From assembly GCA_008694505.1 (NCBI GenBank), contig VZDJ01007747.1, positions 27,230,904 to 27,294,903 of the forward strand: DNA of 64,000 nucleotides, read 5' to 3'. Positions 26,001-35,975 of the stretch are shown here, piece by piece. Source of the DNA: Cyanoderma ruficeps (taxonomy: Eukaryota; Chordata; Aves; Passeriformes; Timaliidae). The stretch's first letter is position 1, and the number at the start of each line of letters is the position of its first letter. Under the pieces are notes generated by a model, which made no database searches, had not been told where the DNA came from, and worked only from the letters and a program-made list of their open reading frames with translations. The translations under genes were made by a program, and so were the position numbers.

Positions 26001-26062
26001 AGTTATTATTATTATTATTANNNNNNNNNNNNNNNNNTATTATTTTAATTTTTATTATTATT
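26001..26062. repeat. ATT microsatellite containing assembly gap
   Basis: ATT units run up to 26020, then 17 N at 26021-26037, then TATTATT and further ATT units after a short TTTTAATTTT interruption. The N run lies inside the repeat, so the true repeat length is unknown; the gap size may be a placeholder. Confidence 0.9.
26021..26037. other. Assembly gap (17 N)
   Basis: Undetermined bases inside an ATT microsatellite, most likely a failure to assemble or resolve the repeat. Confidence 0.98.
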
Positions 26063-27629
26063 ATCCCCTTTCCTTAATGAAACAATCAACTGAGAGTCTT
26101 TGCTTCCTCCTTTAATGAATTTTAGGAAATCAGCATCTGGGGTTTAAAATTATTTTGAGCTGGATACACAAAGGGCCATTTGATACTATCTGAAATATTT
26201 TCATTTATCTCCTCTTCCAGCTGTCACCTGTTAATTAAAAATGGAAAAGAAAATAAACAAACAAAAAGCTAATTTACTTTTAAATACGAATCTTGATATA
26301 TGACTGGACAAAGTCTTCGTTTTCCTGGTTGCAACACATGCAAGGAGTGGGGTGGGGACTACACACCCAAGCAGTTCAGCTTGTCTTTTGAGCACAGGGG
26401 TGCTGTTTCCAAAGTTAGATAGTTGTGCAAATCAAAACAATAAGAACTAAGGGGAAAGCTTTTTTTTTTTTTTTTTTGCTTTTAAAGGACCAAAAATTCC
26501 CTTGCCCATGCCTAGCAGAAGGACATGAGGCTTCCAGCCCGTGCGTTGCTGGGTAAAATGCTGTGCAAACCTTTCACTCAGACTGCAATCCCTACTTGGA
26601 GTCTGCCTCTTTAAACGAACAGTGTATGATATATGAGAACTCTCCTCGGAGAAACAAGAACAATGACAAGAGATGAACAGGTTTAGAGGAGTGCCATCAA
26701 CTCCAGAGTCTCTGTGGCTTGCAATTTTCTTGGAAAGCATGATTTAGAAAGGGCACTATGATGTTAGCCTTGCCATAATTCAGGGTTCACTCTCTCTACC
26801 ACAGCTTCACTGAACACTCCAGCATGGCATAAAAACACACATAAAAACAACATCACAGTGCCTCACATAAGTAGAAAACCAGTAGTGCTGGATGACTTAT
26901 TATTCAACAGCAATTGCAAAATAATTTTAAAATGAGACCAGAATTGCTGCATTTATTCTTGAGTTTCCCTGATCCTCTTATTCAATTCCTGTGGTTACCC
27001 AGGAAGCATTAAAGTAACAACAGACATATGGAATGGAGTGAGGATTTTTCAGATTCTATAGGAGGTGAAAACATCTAAATGTGCTTAGCAGATGTGGCTG
27101 ACCCAGTGTCTCTTTTTCAGGATGTAATTTCTTAAATCTTAGGAAAAAGTATAAAAGATAGCCCTAAGGACCTGGTATGAAAGTTATTCAGATGGATACC
27201 TGCACTTCATTTGCAGTGTAGCTCTAAATTCACAATTACCAGAATGCCTTTCAGTTAGAGTCCCAAACATGTCTGACAGGAATCTAACTACCCTCACCAT
27301 TGCATATAAACTTTTCTTGTAAGTACTCTTCCTAGAGACTAAGCTTACTTACCAAAACAAAGAATCACCCAGCTACATGGAGAACACACCAAATATTTAC
27401 ACTGTGTTAAACAATTTCCTCTGGGTGACAGTTGTGGCCAGTGAACTACAATAGCTAATCTGCTATGAAGATTGTTTATGCCCCAATGGATCACAAGCTG
27501 ACTACAGCTAGTCCTCCAGTAGAACTTGATAGAAACAGAAGAGCAGCTGCTACCAAGGTAAAAAAAACAATCCTTGAATGCAAAAAGAGCATGCTTTCCT
27601 GAGGAGCAGTCTCCAGCTTCAAAGATATC
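26063..27629. other. Spacer with moderately GC-rich block, no gene seen
   Basis: No supported gene. A poly-T run of 18 occupies 26460-26477, followed by a less AT-rich block at 26480-26740 that holds a 97-codon minus frame of unknown nature. A further 110-codon minus frame at 27345-27677 runs into the LTR at its upstream end and has no recognisable domain. Neither has enough support to be called a gene. Confidence 0.5.
26460..26477. repeat. Poly-T run of 18 bases
   Basis: An uninterrupted T homopolymer. It could be the relic of a poly-A tail on the minus strand, but no retroposed sequence is recognisable beside it. Confidence 0.85.
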
Positions 27630-28172
27630 TGATATTGCAGCAGAATGCAATCTTAAAAAGTGACATGACACATCCACTCACTCATAGTCCCTCAGTAGGA
27701 TGGGGAAAGGATCACAAAAATGGTTGAGATATAAGAGTTTGATAGGATAGAAAAGGGAGGGAAAATAATAATAATAATAATGATTGTGATAAAATAATGA
27801 ACAAAATAAGTGATGCATAACACAGTTGTTGACCAATCACTGACTGATGCTCAACCAAGCCCTGAGAAATGGGCTGCCACCCCCTGTCCAAACTTCTCCA
27901 GTTTTACTGCTCAGCATGGCATCCTACAACATGAGATATCCCTTTCTTCAGCTGAGTCAGCTGTCCTTGGCTGTGTCCTTTCCCCATTCCTTGTGCATCC
28001 CTATCCTCCTCATTAGTGGCATGGTGTGAGGGCCTGACTTGGTGTAAGCACTGCTCAGGAATAACTGAAACATCTCTGTGTTATCAACATTATTCTCATC
28101 CCAAATCCAAAATACAACATTATATCAACTCCTGAGTAGAAAACTAATTCCATCCCAGCCAACACCATGACT
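27630..28172 (+). mobile_element. LTR of the same avian ERV family, degraded
   Basis: It shares the order of landmarks with the solo LTR at 8127-8669: CCACTCACTCATAGTCCC and CAGTAGGATGGGG, GGTTGAGATATAAGAGTTTG, an ATA repeat, CACTGACTGATGCTCAACCA, ATATCCCTTTCTTCAGCTGA, GTCAGCTGTCCTTGGCTGTG, GTAAGCACTGCTCAGGAATA, TCTGTGTTATCAACATTATT and CCATCCCAGCCAACACCATG. The 5' start is worn and placed only approximately; no target duplication is evident. No viral coding sequence is attached, so it is another solo LTR or an isolated remnant. Reading frames within it (for example 27810-28016) are not genes. Confidence 0.8.
27762..27783. repeat. ATA microsatellite within LTR
   Basis: About seven AAT/ATA units inside the degraded LTR, at the place where other copies of this LTR family carry A-rich DNA. 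It probably expanded after insertion. Confidence 0.8.
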
Positions 28173-28324
28173 AATCCACAATGCAAAATGGAAATACATC
28201 GACAACAAAAGAAAATCCCATCAACAAGAGGACCCATGAAGAGAAACTTTAAAAATAATCCCTGTACGGGAAGAGTGCCTATCACTGTTATAATTCACTG
28301 AAATTAAAAAGGTAGATTACACAT

Positions 28325-28375
28325 GGGTCTGTATGCTCAGGCAATGCTTTGAGTCATCATTCCCATTGACTTTAT
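28325..28375. repeat. Possible ancient amniote repeat fragment
   Basis: GCTCAGGCAATGCTTTGAG followed by TCCCATTGACTTT resembles a motif combination (CTCAGGCAAA ... CCCATTGACTTC) that recurs in sauropsid and other amniote genomes as part of old dispersed repeats. The match is short and from memory, so the family is not named. Confidence 0.3.
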
Positions 28376-28966
28376 CACATTCCTTAACTTTTCCATTTTC
28401 TCATGTCCACTCAGTTTATATAAATCATTACTTTGTACCTAAGATACTTTAAGTTCTTCCAAGAGAGAAGAAAATAAAAAGACACAAGAGGACTAAATGG
28501 ATTTTGCTTACTCACCTACAAAACAAACATAATGTTTAAAGTGCATTTTAATTTTTGTGACCTAAATTGCTGTTAACAGTGTTTTGAAGTGACTTCAGTA
28601 ACTACCTCTAGCACAGATAATTTAAGCATGAAGGTATCTAAACTCTTCTTATGTTCTGCCTTTGGGATTTGGGATTAAGGATAAACTGTCACACAAACAC
28701 CATCCTTTTCATCTGTCTATTAAATTGCTAGACATACAATGCCCTGGATTACCACAATCATTTCCTGCCCAAGAAGACATATTGACACAATTGACACATC
28801 TAAACTTTAAGAGTGCTCTCACTGTTACAAAGTCTGAGGCATAATCTCTTTGCTCACACCTATCTGCTCTCCTGGAAACATAAAATCATTAGGGAAAACA
28901 AGGGGATTTTACCATGCCCCAGTTTTAAGACTTATTTAAATTCTTTTGGAGGAACATAAAGATCAA

Positions 28967-29031
28967 ATATATATACATACATACATACATATATNTACAT
29001 ACATATATATATAAAAAAATATATATATATT
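28967..29031. repeat. TA / CATA compound microsatellite
   Basis: TATATA, then about five CATA units, an undetermined base at 28995, more CATA, then an extended TA tract. It is strongly AT-rich and likely variable in length. Confidence 0.9.
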
Positions 29032-31190
29032 TAAACCAAGCATTAATTGAAAGTAAGGCTGGGATCCAGGTCTTCTAGCCATACCCACTAACATTTGTCT
29101 TTGAAACAATAATTTGCCAAAATACATCAATGTGATAAAGAATATGAATATTAACTCTGAAGACTGTGTTAGACCTAAGGACCTGGAGTCCACCCAAACA
29201 ATACAAATAAAAGGCACGGATTCCTCACATTTGTATGATGTTTTAAGAATCAGTATTTCACACTGTTTCCCAAAAAACAAATGGCTTAAACGCTGCAGCA
29301 TAGTTGTTATCTATGCTGATAATGGGGTTTCTTTGTTGTTTTACAGAAATGTCAATATGTCACCACTTATATCAATGCTAGTTAAGACTTGCAAATCCTT
29401 AGGCTAATTTACTCTGACCTTATCCTCACTGACTACACTAGGAACTGTGGACTCTACTGTACTGAACATAAAAAATACCACTTCCAAGTTACTGTCCTTT
29501 TTTGTTAATGAGGATAATAATAAACTCCCCAATTAACAGGAATATATTTTCTTGTTTACTGTGTTTATATTACTGAAATGATTTTATGATATCATTCAAA
29601 TTCAACATCTACTGAAGTTCACAGAAGAATCTCCATTCTGTACTACTGGGTGATATTAACAACAGATGCAGTCAATTTACTAATGTTAATGGCAGTGGTC
29701 TTAGTTTGGCAAGCTCCATAAACATGAAACAAGTTCTAAAAGTCCTTGGCTCCCTCATTGAGTCAACATATTCAAGTAAATATATTTTTTAATTGAATCT
29801 GACTTGAAATATATGGGAAGTACTATATTGTGTCTTGGATATTCTGCAGCCAGCAACATTTCACACTAACATATAACTGGTTCCAACTCATCCCTGCCAC
29901 TGCATCAGTCTACATATGGGTCAAGTCCTAGAAAAGGACCTTTCAGTAAACCCAGGTCAACCCATCACACCTGGGAAAGTATGGCATATCAGTGCTGTGT
30001 GATATTGTACAGACTAGGAATATTAGCAACAAACTATAACATACAGAAAATAATGATTAGGTAAGTCTTACATCAGGGAAGCAACAATAAATACTTACTG
30101 GACTTTTTTAGATTTGCTAGTTCAATTCACCCATATTTCACTTTGAAAAGTATAAATGAGAAAATTCACAGGTTTGAATATGTTTTATTTCTTTCTCTGG
30201 GAAAAGACTAAAGACATATGTTTCTTGTTTCAGCGTCTATGGTTAAAAATTTTCCTTGCTATACAATAGTTTACATATATTACACCCATAATGCTGCTCT
30301 TTCAGATATTTTCAGCTTGTTTTTATTCTAAACCTCAAAACAAACCTGACTTGGAATTCTTGCAAAAGTCTCAGTGAAATACATTTGCTTATTTTTAGTG
30401 TTTTGTGAACAGGGTAGAGTAATTTCACACTGCTATAAACAGGCAAGTGTCTTACTTAGTTTAATTGGATTTAAACATTTTTTAGGATTATATTTGCAGA
30501 GATTGAATCAAGATGTTTCTTGTTCTATGTATACTGTAATTCTTTAAAAATATACCTAACCCATGGCACTTTACCATTGCTGTTGCCTTTGCAGAATAAT
30601 ATGTTCTCACTAGAGAACACACCTCCACATACCTTTTAGTAGAATTTAGAATTAGCGGGTTTGAAGAAAATTTGGTCTTTACATTGCCAGGTATTCCCCT
30701 GACAAAAGTGTTTGCTCCTTATATCATCACTTTAAAATAAAAGTACATATGAAGATTTATAATTTTAAAAATTGGTTTTTATTTGTTTGGTTTTCTTTTG
30801 GGTTTTGGAATGTTTTTTTAAACAGTTATGTAAAACTATTATAGATCCTTAAATGGGTTTTAAGATCAGCTTTTGTCATTTTGGCTGAGCAATATTTACA
30901 AAACAAAGCAAAATCTTACCTAAGCATTGTCTCTGATCCTTACATGTATGTGAATAAAGCCTAACATTTATGAAGTATCATTAGCTATTAAAAAAACCCC
31001 AGTTATTTCTGGAGAGATACTATATTCATATTTGTTAAAAAAGTGAGACACACTGCCAGAAAGCAGAATAAAAGTTACTCCCTTTGAGCAGCATACAAAC
31101 AGTTCTGAATAAAGCACACAGAGAACTGGTGTAATCTGACACAAACAGACCTCAACAGCCATACAGAGAATGAGTATGAAATGTCCAATT

Positions 31191-31218
31191 ATCACAGAAT
31201 CACAGAATCACACAGAAT
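31191..31218 (-). repeat. CR1 3' terminal 8-bp repeat tail
   Basis: On the plus strand, ATCACAGA occurs twice in a row (31191-31206) and then ATCACACAGAAT. These are the short tandem units found at the extreme 3' end of CR1, where the reverse transcriptase is thought to start copying. The tail fixes the 3' boundary of the element. Confidence 0.88.
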
Positions 31219-31281
31219 GTGTAGGTTGGAAGAGACCTTCAAGATCATCGAGTCCAAGCCAGCCCTAAGACCTCAACTCGA

Positions 31282-33123
31282 TCATGGTGTCAAGTGCCAC
31301 ATCCATCTCTTTTTAAACACATCCAGGGATGGTGAATCCACCACCTCCCCAGGCAGACTATTCCAATATTTAATCACTCTTTCAGTGCAAAACTTCTTCC
31401 TAATATCCAACCTGTATTTCCCCTGATGCAGCTTAAGACTGTGTCCTCTTGTTCTGTCAGTTGCTGTCTGGGAAAAGAGACCAACTCCCAGCTGTCTACA
31501 ACTACCCTTCAGGAAGTTACAGAGAGTGATAAGGTCACCTCTGAGTCTCCTTTTCTCCAGGCTAAACAACCCCAGCTCCCTCAGGCGCTCTTCATATGCC
31601 TTGTTTTCCAAGCCCTTCACCAGCTTTGTTGCCCTCCTCTGGACACGTTCAAGCATCTCAATGTCCTTCCTAAACTGAGGGGCCAGAACTGGACACAGCA
31701 CTCAAGGTGTGGCCTCACCAGTGCTGAGTACAGGGGAAGAATGACCTCCCTGCTCCTGCTGGCCACACCATTCCTGATACAGGCCAGGATGCCATTGGCC
31801 CTCTTGGCCACCTGGGCACACTGCTGGCTCATGTTCAGCCGGCTGCTGACCAGAACCCCCAGGTCCCTTTCCTCCTGGGCACTGTCCAGCCACACCATCC
31901 CCAGCCTATAGCACTGCAGGGGGTTATTGTGGCCAAAGTGCAGGACCCAACACTTGGACTCATTAAACCTCATTCAGTTAGACTCTGCCCATCGATCCAA
32001 CCGTTCCAGGTTTCTCTGCAGGGCCATCCTATCTTCCAAGCAGTCGACACACGCTCCCAGCTTAGTGTCGTCTGCAAATTTACTAATGAAAGATTGAATA
32101 GCCTCATCCATGTCGTCAATGAAAATATTGAATAGAGCTGGTCCCAGCACAGACCCCTGAGGGACACCACTGGTGACTGTCCCTAGCTGGATACAGCACC
32201 ATTCACCACCACTCTCTGGGCCCGGACATCCAGTCAGTTCCTAACCCAGCAAAGAGAGCTCCTGCCCAAGCCACGGGCTGCCAGCTTATCCAGGAGTATG
32301 CTGTGGGAGACAGTGTCAAAGGCCTTGCTAAAGTCCAAATAGACAACATCCACAACCCTTCCTGCATCCACCAGGCGGGTCACCAGGTCATAAAAGGAGA
32401 TCAGGTTGGTCAAACATGACCTACCCCTCCTAAACCTGTGCTGGCTGGGCCTGAGACCCTGGCCATGCTGTAGGTGCTACGTGATGTCGCTCAGTATAAA
32501 ATGTTCCATTATCTTGCCAGGTACCGAAGTCAGACTGACTGGTCTATAATTACTGGGATCCTCCTTCCCACCCTTTTTGTGAATGGGTGTCACATTGGCC
32601 AGTTTCCAATCATCCAGAACCTCACCAGTGAGCCAGGACTGATTGTAAATGATGGAGAGTGGCTTTGCAAGCTCATCTGCCAGTTCCTTCATCACCCTGG
32701 GGTGGATCCCGTCATGGGATCATGAGTATTCAGGCATTTTAGCAGTTCTCTGACTGCCTCCTCTTGGTTAATGGGGGGACCATTCTGTTCCCTGACACCA
32801 TCAACGAACCCGGGAGCACAGCTGTCCTGAAGGCGAGTTGTCTTCTCACTGAAAACTGAGGCATAGAAGGCATTAAGTACTTCTGCCTTCTCCTCATCAG
32901 CAGTTACTAAGTTCCCTCCCTTATCCAGTAGGGAGCAAAAGTTGGCCTTACCTTTCCTTTTATCATTAATATATCTGTAGAAGCATTTCTTATTGTCCTT
33001 TACAGAAGTCGCCATTTTAAATTCAAACTGAGCTTTGGCATCCCTAATTTTTTTCCTGCATTCTCTAGCAGTCTTTTTAAATACTTCCTGAGGGACCTGA
33101 CCCTCCTTCCAAGAATGATACAT
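31282..33123 (-). pseudogene. CR1 ORF2 reverse transcriptase, broken
   Basis: The polymerase half of CR1 ORF2, which copies CR1 RNA at a nicked target. Pieces in order: 33123-32692 (starts MYHSWKEG; DNKKCFYRYINDKRKGK; SLLDKGGNLVTADEEKAEVL), 32695-32477 ([37 protein letters not shown]), a segment with YLDFSKAFD at 32341-32315 (polymerase motif A), one with [10 protein letters not shown] and FADD at 32078-32067 (catalytic motif C), then 31973-31617 and 31701-31282. In-frame stops fall at 32477-32479 (TAG), 32234-32236 (TGA) and 31974-31976 (TGA, in the place of a Trp codon). The frame changes near 33130, near 32718 (a few bases lost from the GPDG-type motif), near 32195 and near 31683 (one G lost). 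The catalytic motifs persist, but the protein cannot be made in one piece. Confidence 0.9.
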
Positions 33124-34106
33124 CCTCTTTTTATTCCTGACTCCTTACTTATCCAGGCTGGGCGTTTGCCTCGCTGGCTCCTCTTTCGGCACACAGGGAT
33201 AGTCTGTTCTTGTACCCTCAAAAACTCTGTTTTGAAGAACATCCAGCTTTCCTGAACTCCTTTGTTTTTAAGGGCTGCTTCCCAAGGAACTCTCTGAATA
33301 AGTCTTTTAAATAGGCCAAAGTCTGCCCTCCAGAAGTCCAATGTAAGAGTCTTATTGATGTATCTCCTGATTTCACCAATTATTGAGAACTCTATAATTT
33401 TATGATCGCTTTGTCCCAGTCGTCCTCCAACCACCACATCTCCCACCAGCCCATCTCTATTTGTGAACAACAGATCCAACACAGTCCCTCCCCTGGTGGG
33501 CTCACCTACCAGCTGCGACAAAAAGTTATCATCCATGCACTCTATAAATTTCCTGGACTGTCTCTTTTCTGCTGTATTAAGTTCCCAGCAGATGTCTGGC
33601 AGGTTGAAGTCACCTACAAAAACAAGGGCTGATGATTGTGAAACATTTTGCAACTGCTTATAGAATAAGTTGTCCACTTCTTCCTCCTGGTTGGGTGGAC
33701 GATAACAGACTCCCAGTAGGATGTCAGCCTTGTTGGCTTTTCCCTTAATTCTTACCCATAGGCATTCAACTCTACCTTCATTAGTTTCAATACCTATGGC
33801 ATCAAAAGCTTTCTTAATATAAAGGGCCACCCCTCCACCTCTTCTCCCTTTCCTGTCTCCTCTGAAGAGCTTGTAGCCAAGTTCAGTGCTCCAGCTGTTT
33901 GAGTCGTCCCACCACGTTTCTGTGATGGCAACTACATCATAGCTGTGCTGTTGCACCATGACCTCCAGCTCCTCTTGTTCGTTACCCATGCTACGTGCAT
34001 TGGTATACATGCACCTCACCTGGGCTTCTGATTTCACCCCTAACTCAGGCTTAGCACCCTTGGGCCTGCTTACAGACAGCCCAGCTGCATCCCCTTCCCC
34101 CTTCAA
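33000..34106 (-). pseudogene. CR1 ORF2 endonuclease domain, open but cut off
   Basis: An open frame of 368 codons with the APE-type endonuclease that nicks the target DNA for CR1 insertion. Residues that mark the active site are present: Asn36 in YTNARS, Glu63 in ITETWW, Asp166 and Asn168 in VGDFNLP, and Asp234-His235 in QSDHK. RRGGGVALY (88-96) and VCYRPPNQ (133-140) are further family blocks. The frame begins with a TTG just after the ORF1 stop at 34109-34111, so the true start is unclear. It leaves the correct frame near residue 325 (about 33130), and the last 40 or so residues are out of frame. The domain could fold, but without the attached polymerase the element is not autonomous. There is no sign that a host gene uses it. 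Confidence 0.88.
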
Positions 34107-34108
34107 AC

Positions 34109-34630
34109 CTAGTTTAAAGCCCTTTCAACAAGGTCTGCCAGCTCCTGAGCTAAGAACCTTCTACCCTTAACAGAGAGATGTAGCCCATCTGGTTCCAACA
34201 GAGCAGGTGCTGTAAAAGTTGCCCCATGATCAAAGAATCCAAAATTTTGTAGACGACACCAACCCTTAAGCCACTTGTTAATGCTGTGAGTTCTCCTATT
34301 TCTTCCATCATTTTACTCTGCCACCACAGGGACTGAGCAGAACACTACCTGGGTCCCTGTATTATCAACCACATGACCCAATGCCCTAAAGCCCCCTTTA
34401 ATTGCCTTGACACTCCTCTTTTCAATCTCATCACTGCCAGCCTAGAGTATCAGCAGGGGGTAATAATCAGTGGGCTGAATCAGCCCAGGAAGTCTCTGAG
34501 TGATATCCTGTACCCGGGCCCCAGAGAGGCAGCAGACTTCCCTGTGGGATGGGTCTGGGCAACATATGGGACCCTCTGTTTCCTTCAGAAGGGAGTCACC
34601 TACTACAATTACCCTTCTTTTCTTCTTGAA
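34109..34630 (-). pseudogene. CR1 ORF1 esterase-like (SGNH) domain, with stops
   Basis: Reading the minus strand from about 34630, the frame gives RRVIVVGDSLL with the GDS nucleophile motif at 34600-34592, and 137 codons later in the same frame DGLHLS (34189-34172), the Asp-x-x-His block typical of SGNH/GDSL hydrolases. Known CR1-type ORF1 proteins carry such an esterase domain, thought to help the nucleoprotein particle. Two in-frame stops interrupt this copy: TAG at 34442-34444 and TAA at 34313-34315. ORF1 ends with TAG at 34109-34111, a few bases before ORF2 opens. The upstream part of ORF1 is missing because of the 5' truncation of the element. Confidence 0.8.
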
Positions 34631-35879
34631 ATTATGATATTGAAGGCTCTTTCACTGAAAAAGGTGTTTCAATTTTTTATATTGACTTCTTTTATCACAT
34701 TATTAATGGCAAATACAACATTCGTGTACAGACACAACTGTGTATACATATACAGATAAAGTTATTTTTCCCCCCAGTTTTTGATACAGATTTAAGAAAT
34801 TGTCAGACTAAGATATTGCAACTTTACTTTATGAGAGGATAACACAGAATAAGAATGGAGACTAAGTTGTACCTTCCCTTCTCCTTATAACAGTGCTGAA
34901 TATCCTTGTTGTTTCCAGCTGGTGCTGTGTACTCTGATTTTTTTTTCCTTCTAAATGCTGCAAAGGCAATGGAAAAATGAAGTGTGTGGCACAGCTATGA
35001 CCTGCCCCCCTCAGTTTGCAGCCTGTGAGCAAGCCTGACATCCAATATATCATGTGACAAAGCTTGGGAGATTACACCCTCCTCTCATCACAATTTCACT
35101 TCAACTCAGATTTGGGTACTCATAGCCACAAACAGCTTTGTTGAATTATATATTACCAGGAGACATAATAATTAATCATGAGCAAGGACTATGTACCATG
35201 CTACAAGGAATACTGGTTAGTATTTCCATTGAATATCTTTTAAAAAATTCAGATCTAATTAAAAACCATCTCTAAATGCTATTGTAAAAATAAAAATTCT
35301 TTCACTAATATTCATAAAATCTGATACTTCAGGGCATGTAAAAAGAAAAACTTCTCACTCCAGTTAGAGGAGCAGCAGAAACAGTTATTTCTGGTTTAAG
35401 TTTGGGTTGGTTTTTTTTAGCCAAAGTTTACTTGATTTGGTACAGGAATAATTTAGATTCTAAAGCCTGATAAACTGATTTATTAATCCAAAGAAATCCC
35501 AAGTAGGTGGTGAGAAGCAGAACACTAAAAGAGAAAACTCAAATTTTATCCTTTTTTAAAATCTCTTTTAACTGCACTATTTCTCTGACTAAATTGAGGG
35601 GGGGGAAATGTCATGGCCTAATGTTTGTTCAAATCTGAAACACTTTCAAATTAATACTGAGAAATTATAGCAATCTCAATTTCCATTCTAAATAATATAG
35701 TAAATACAGAACATGGATTTGGATAGAAGAAGTCACTGTTTTGATTAAAAAAATAATAATTATTGATAACTGCACTGCCCCCCCATAATGAAAAATTTCA
35801 AGAGTTCTGAACTCTGTCAGACTATAACAGATGAAGTTTTACAAACTATTTTTCTTTCTTCTGGTGGATATAAATGAAA

Positions 35880-35975
35880 TGAGATCCTAGTCCTGTGAAA
35901 CACTACTCACATTCTAAATGGAGCATAGTAATCCCAATTCCCATTGACTTCAAGTGCTCATGTTAAGTATTATTT
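35880..35975. repeat. Possible ancient amniote dispersed repeat
   Basis: The order GATCCTAGTCCTGTGAAACA, CTACTCACATTC, TCCCATTGACTTCAAGTGCT, CATGTTAAGTATT resembles an old amniote repeat with GATCCTG, ACTCACATG, CCCATTGACTTCAATGG and GTTAAG blocks. It is divergent, and the family name is not recalled with certainty. Confidence 0.35.

Larger units (their letters stand above)
28173..31190. other. AT-rich spacer, no gene seen
   Basis: About 3 kb without a supported gene. It holds a possible ancient repeat piece around TCCCATTGACTTT (28361-28373), a compound TA/CATA microsatellite at 28967-29031 with one N at 28995, and an A-tract to CCCC junction at 30990-31000. A minus frame of 112 codons at 28963-29301 partly translates the microsatellite and is not a gene. 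Confidence 0.55.
31191..34630 (-). mobile_element. Near-complete CR1 LINE retrotransposon
   Basis: A roughly 3.4-kb CR1 copy on the minus strand. In element order it has the later part of ORF1 with an esterase-like domain (34630-34109), ORF2 with an endonuclease (34106-33125) and reverse transcriptase (33123-31282), a 3' UTR of about 90 bp, and a terminal tail with 8-bp units TCTGTGAT (31191-31218). As in other CR1 copies there is no poly-A tail and no clear target duplication. Full-length CR1 is about 4.5 kb, so roughly the first kilobase is missing by 5' truncation. Stops and frameshifts show it cannot make full proteins. It is the longest and best-preserved element in the window and hence probably among the younger CR1 copies. 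The subfamily is uncertain; the 3' end (AAGATCATCGAGTCCAA on the plus strand) resembles the younger avian groups. Confidence 0.93.

Noticed and set aside
27345..27677. 110-codon minus-strand open frame
   Set aside because: Its upstream end lies in a degraded LTR and no domain is visible. A GGTAAA-like donor on the plus strand near 27557 is not enough to call an exon.
31426..31911. 161-codon plus-strand open frame
   Set aside because: It is the antisense of CR1 ORF2; the minus strand reads as the CR1 polymerase C-terminal region. GC-rich LINE DNA often leaves the opposite strand open.
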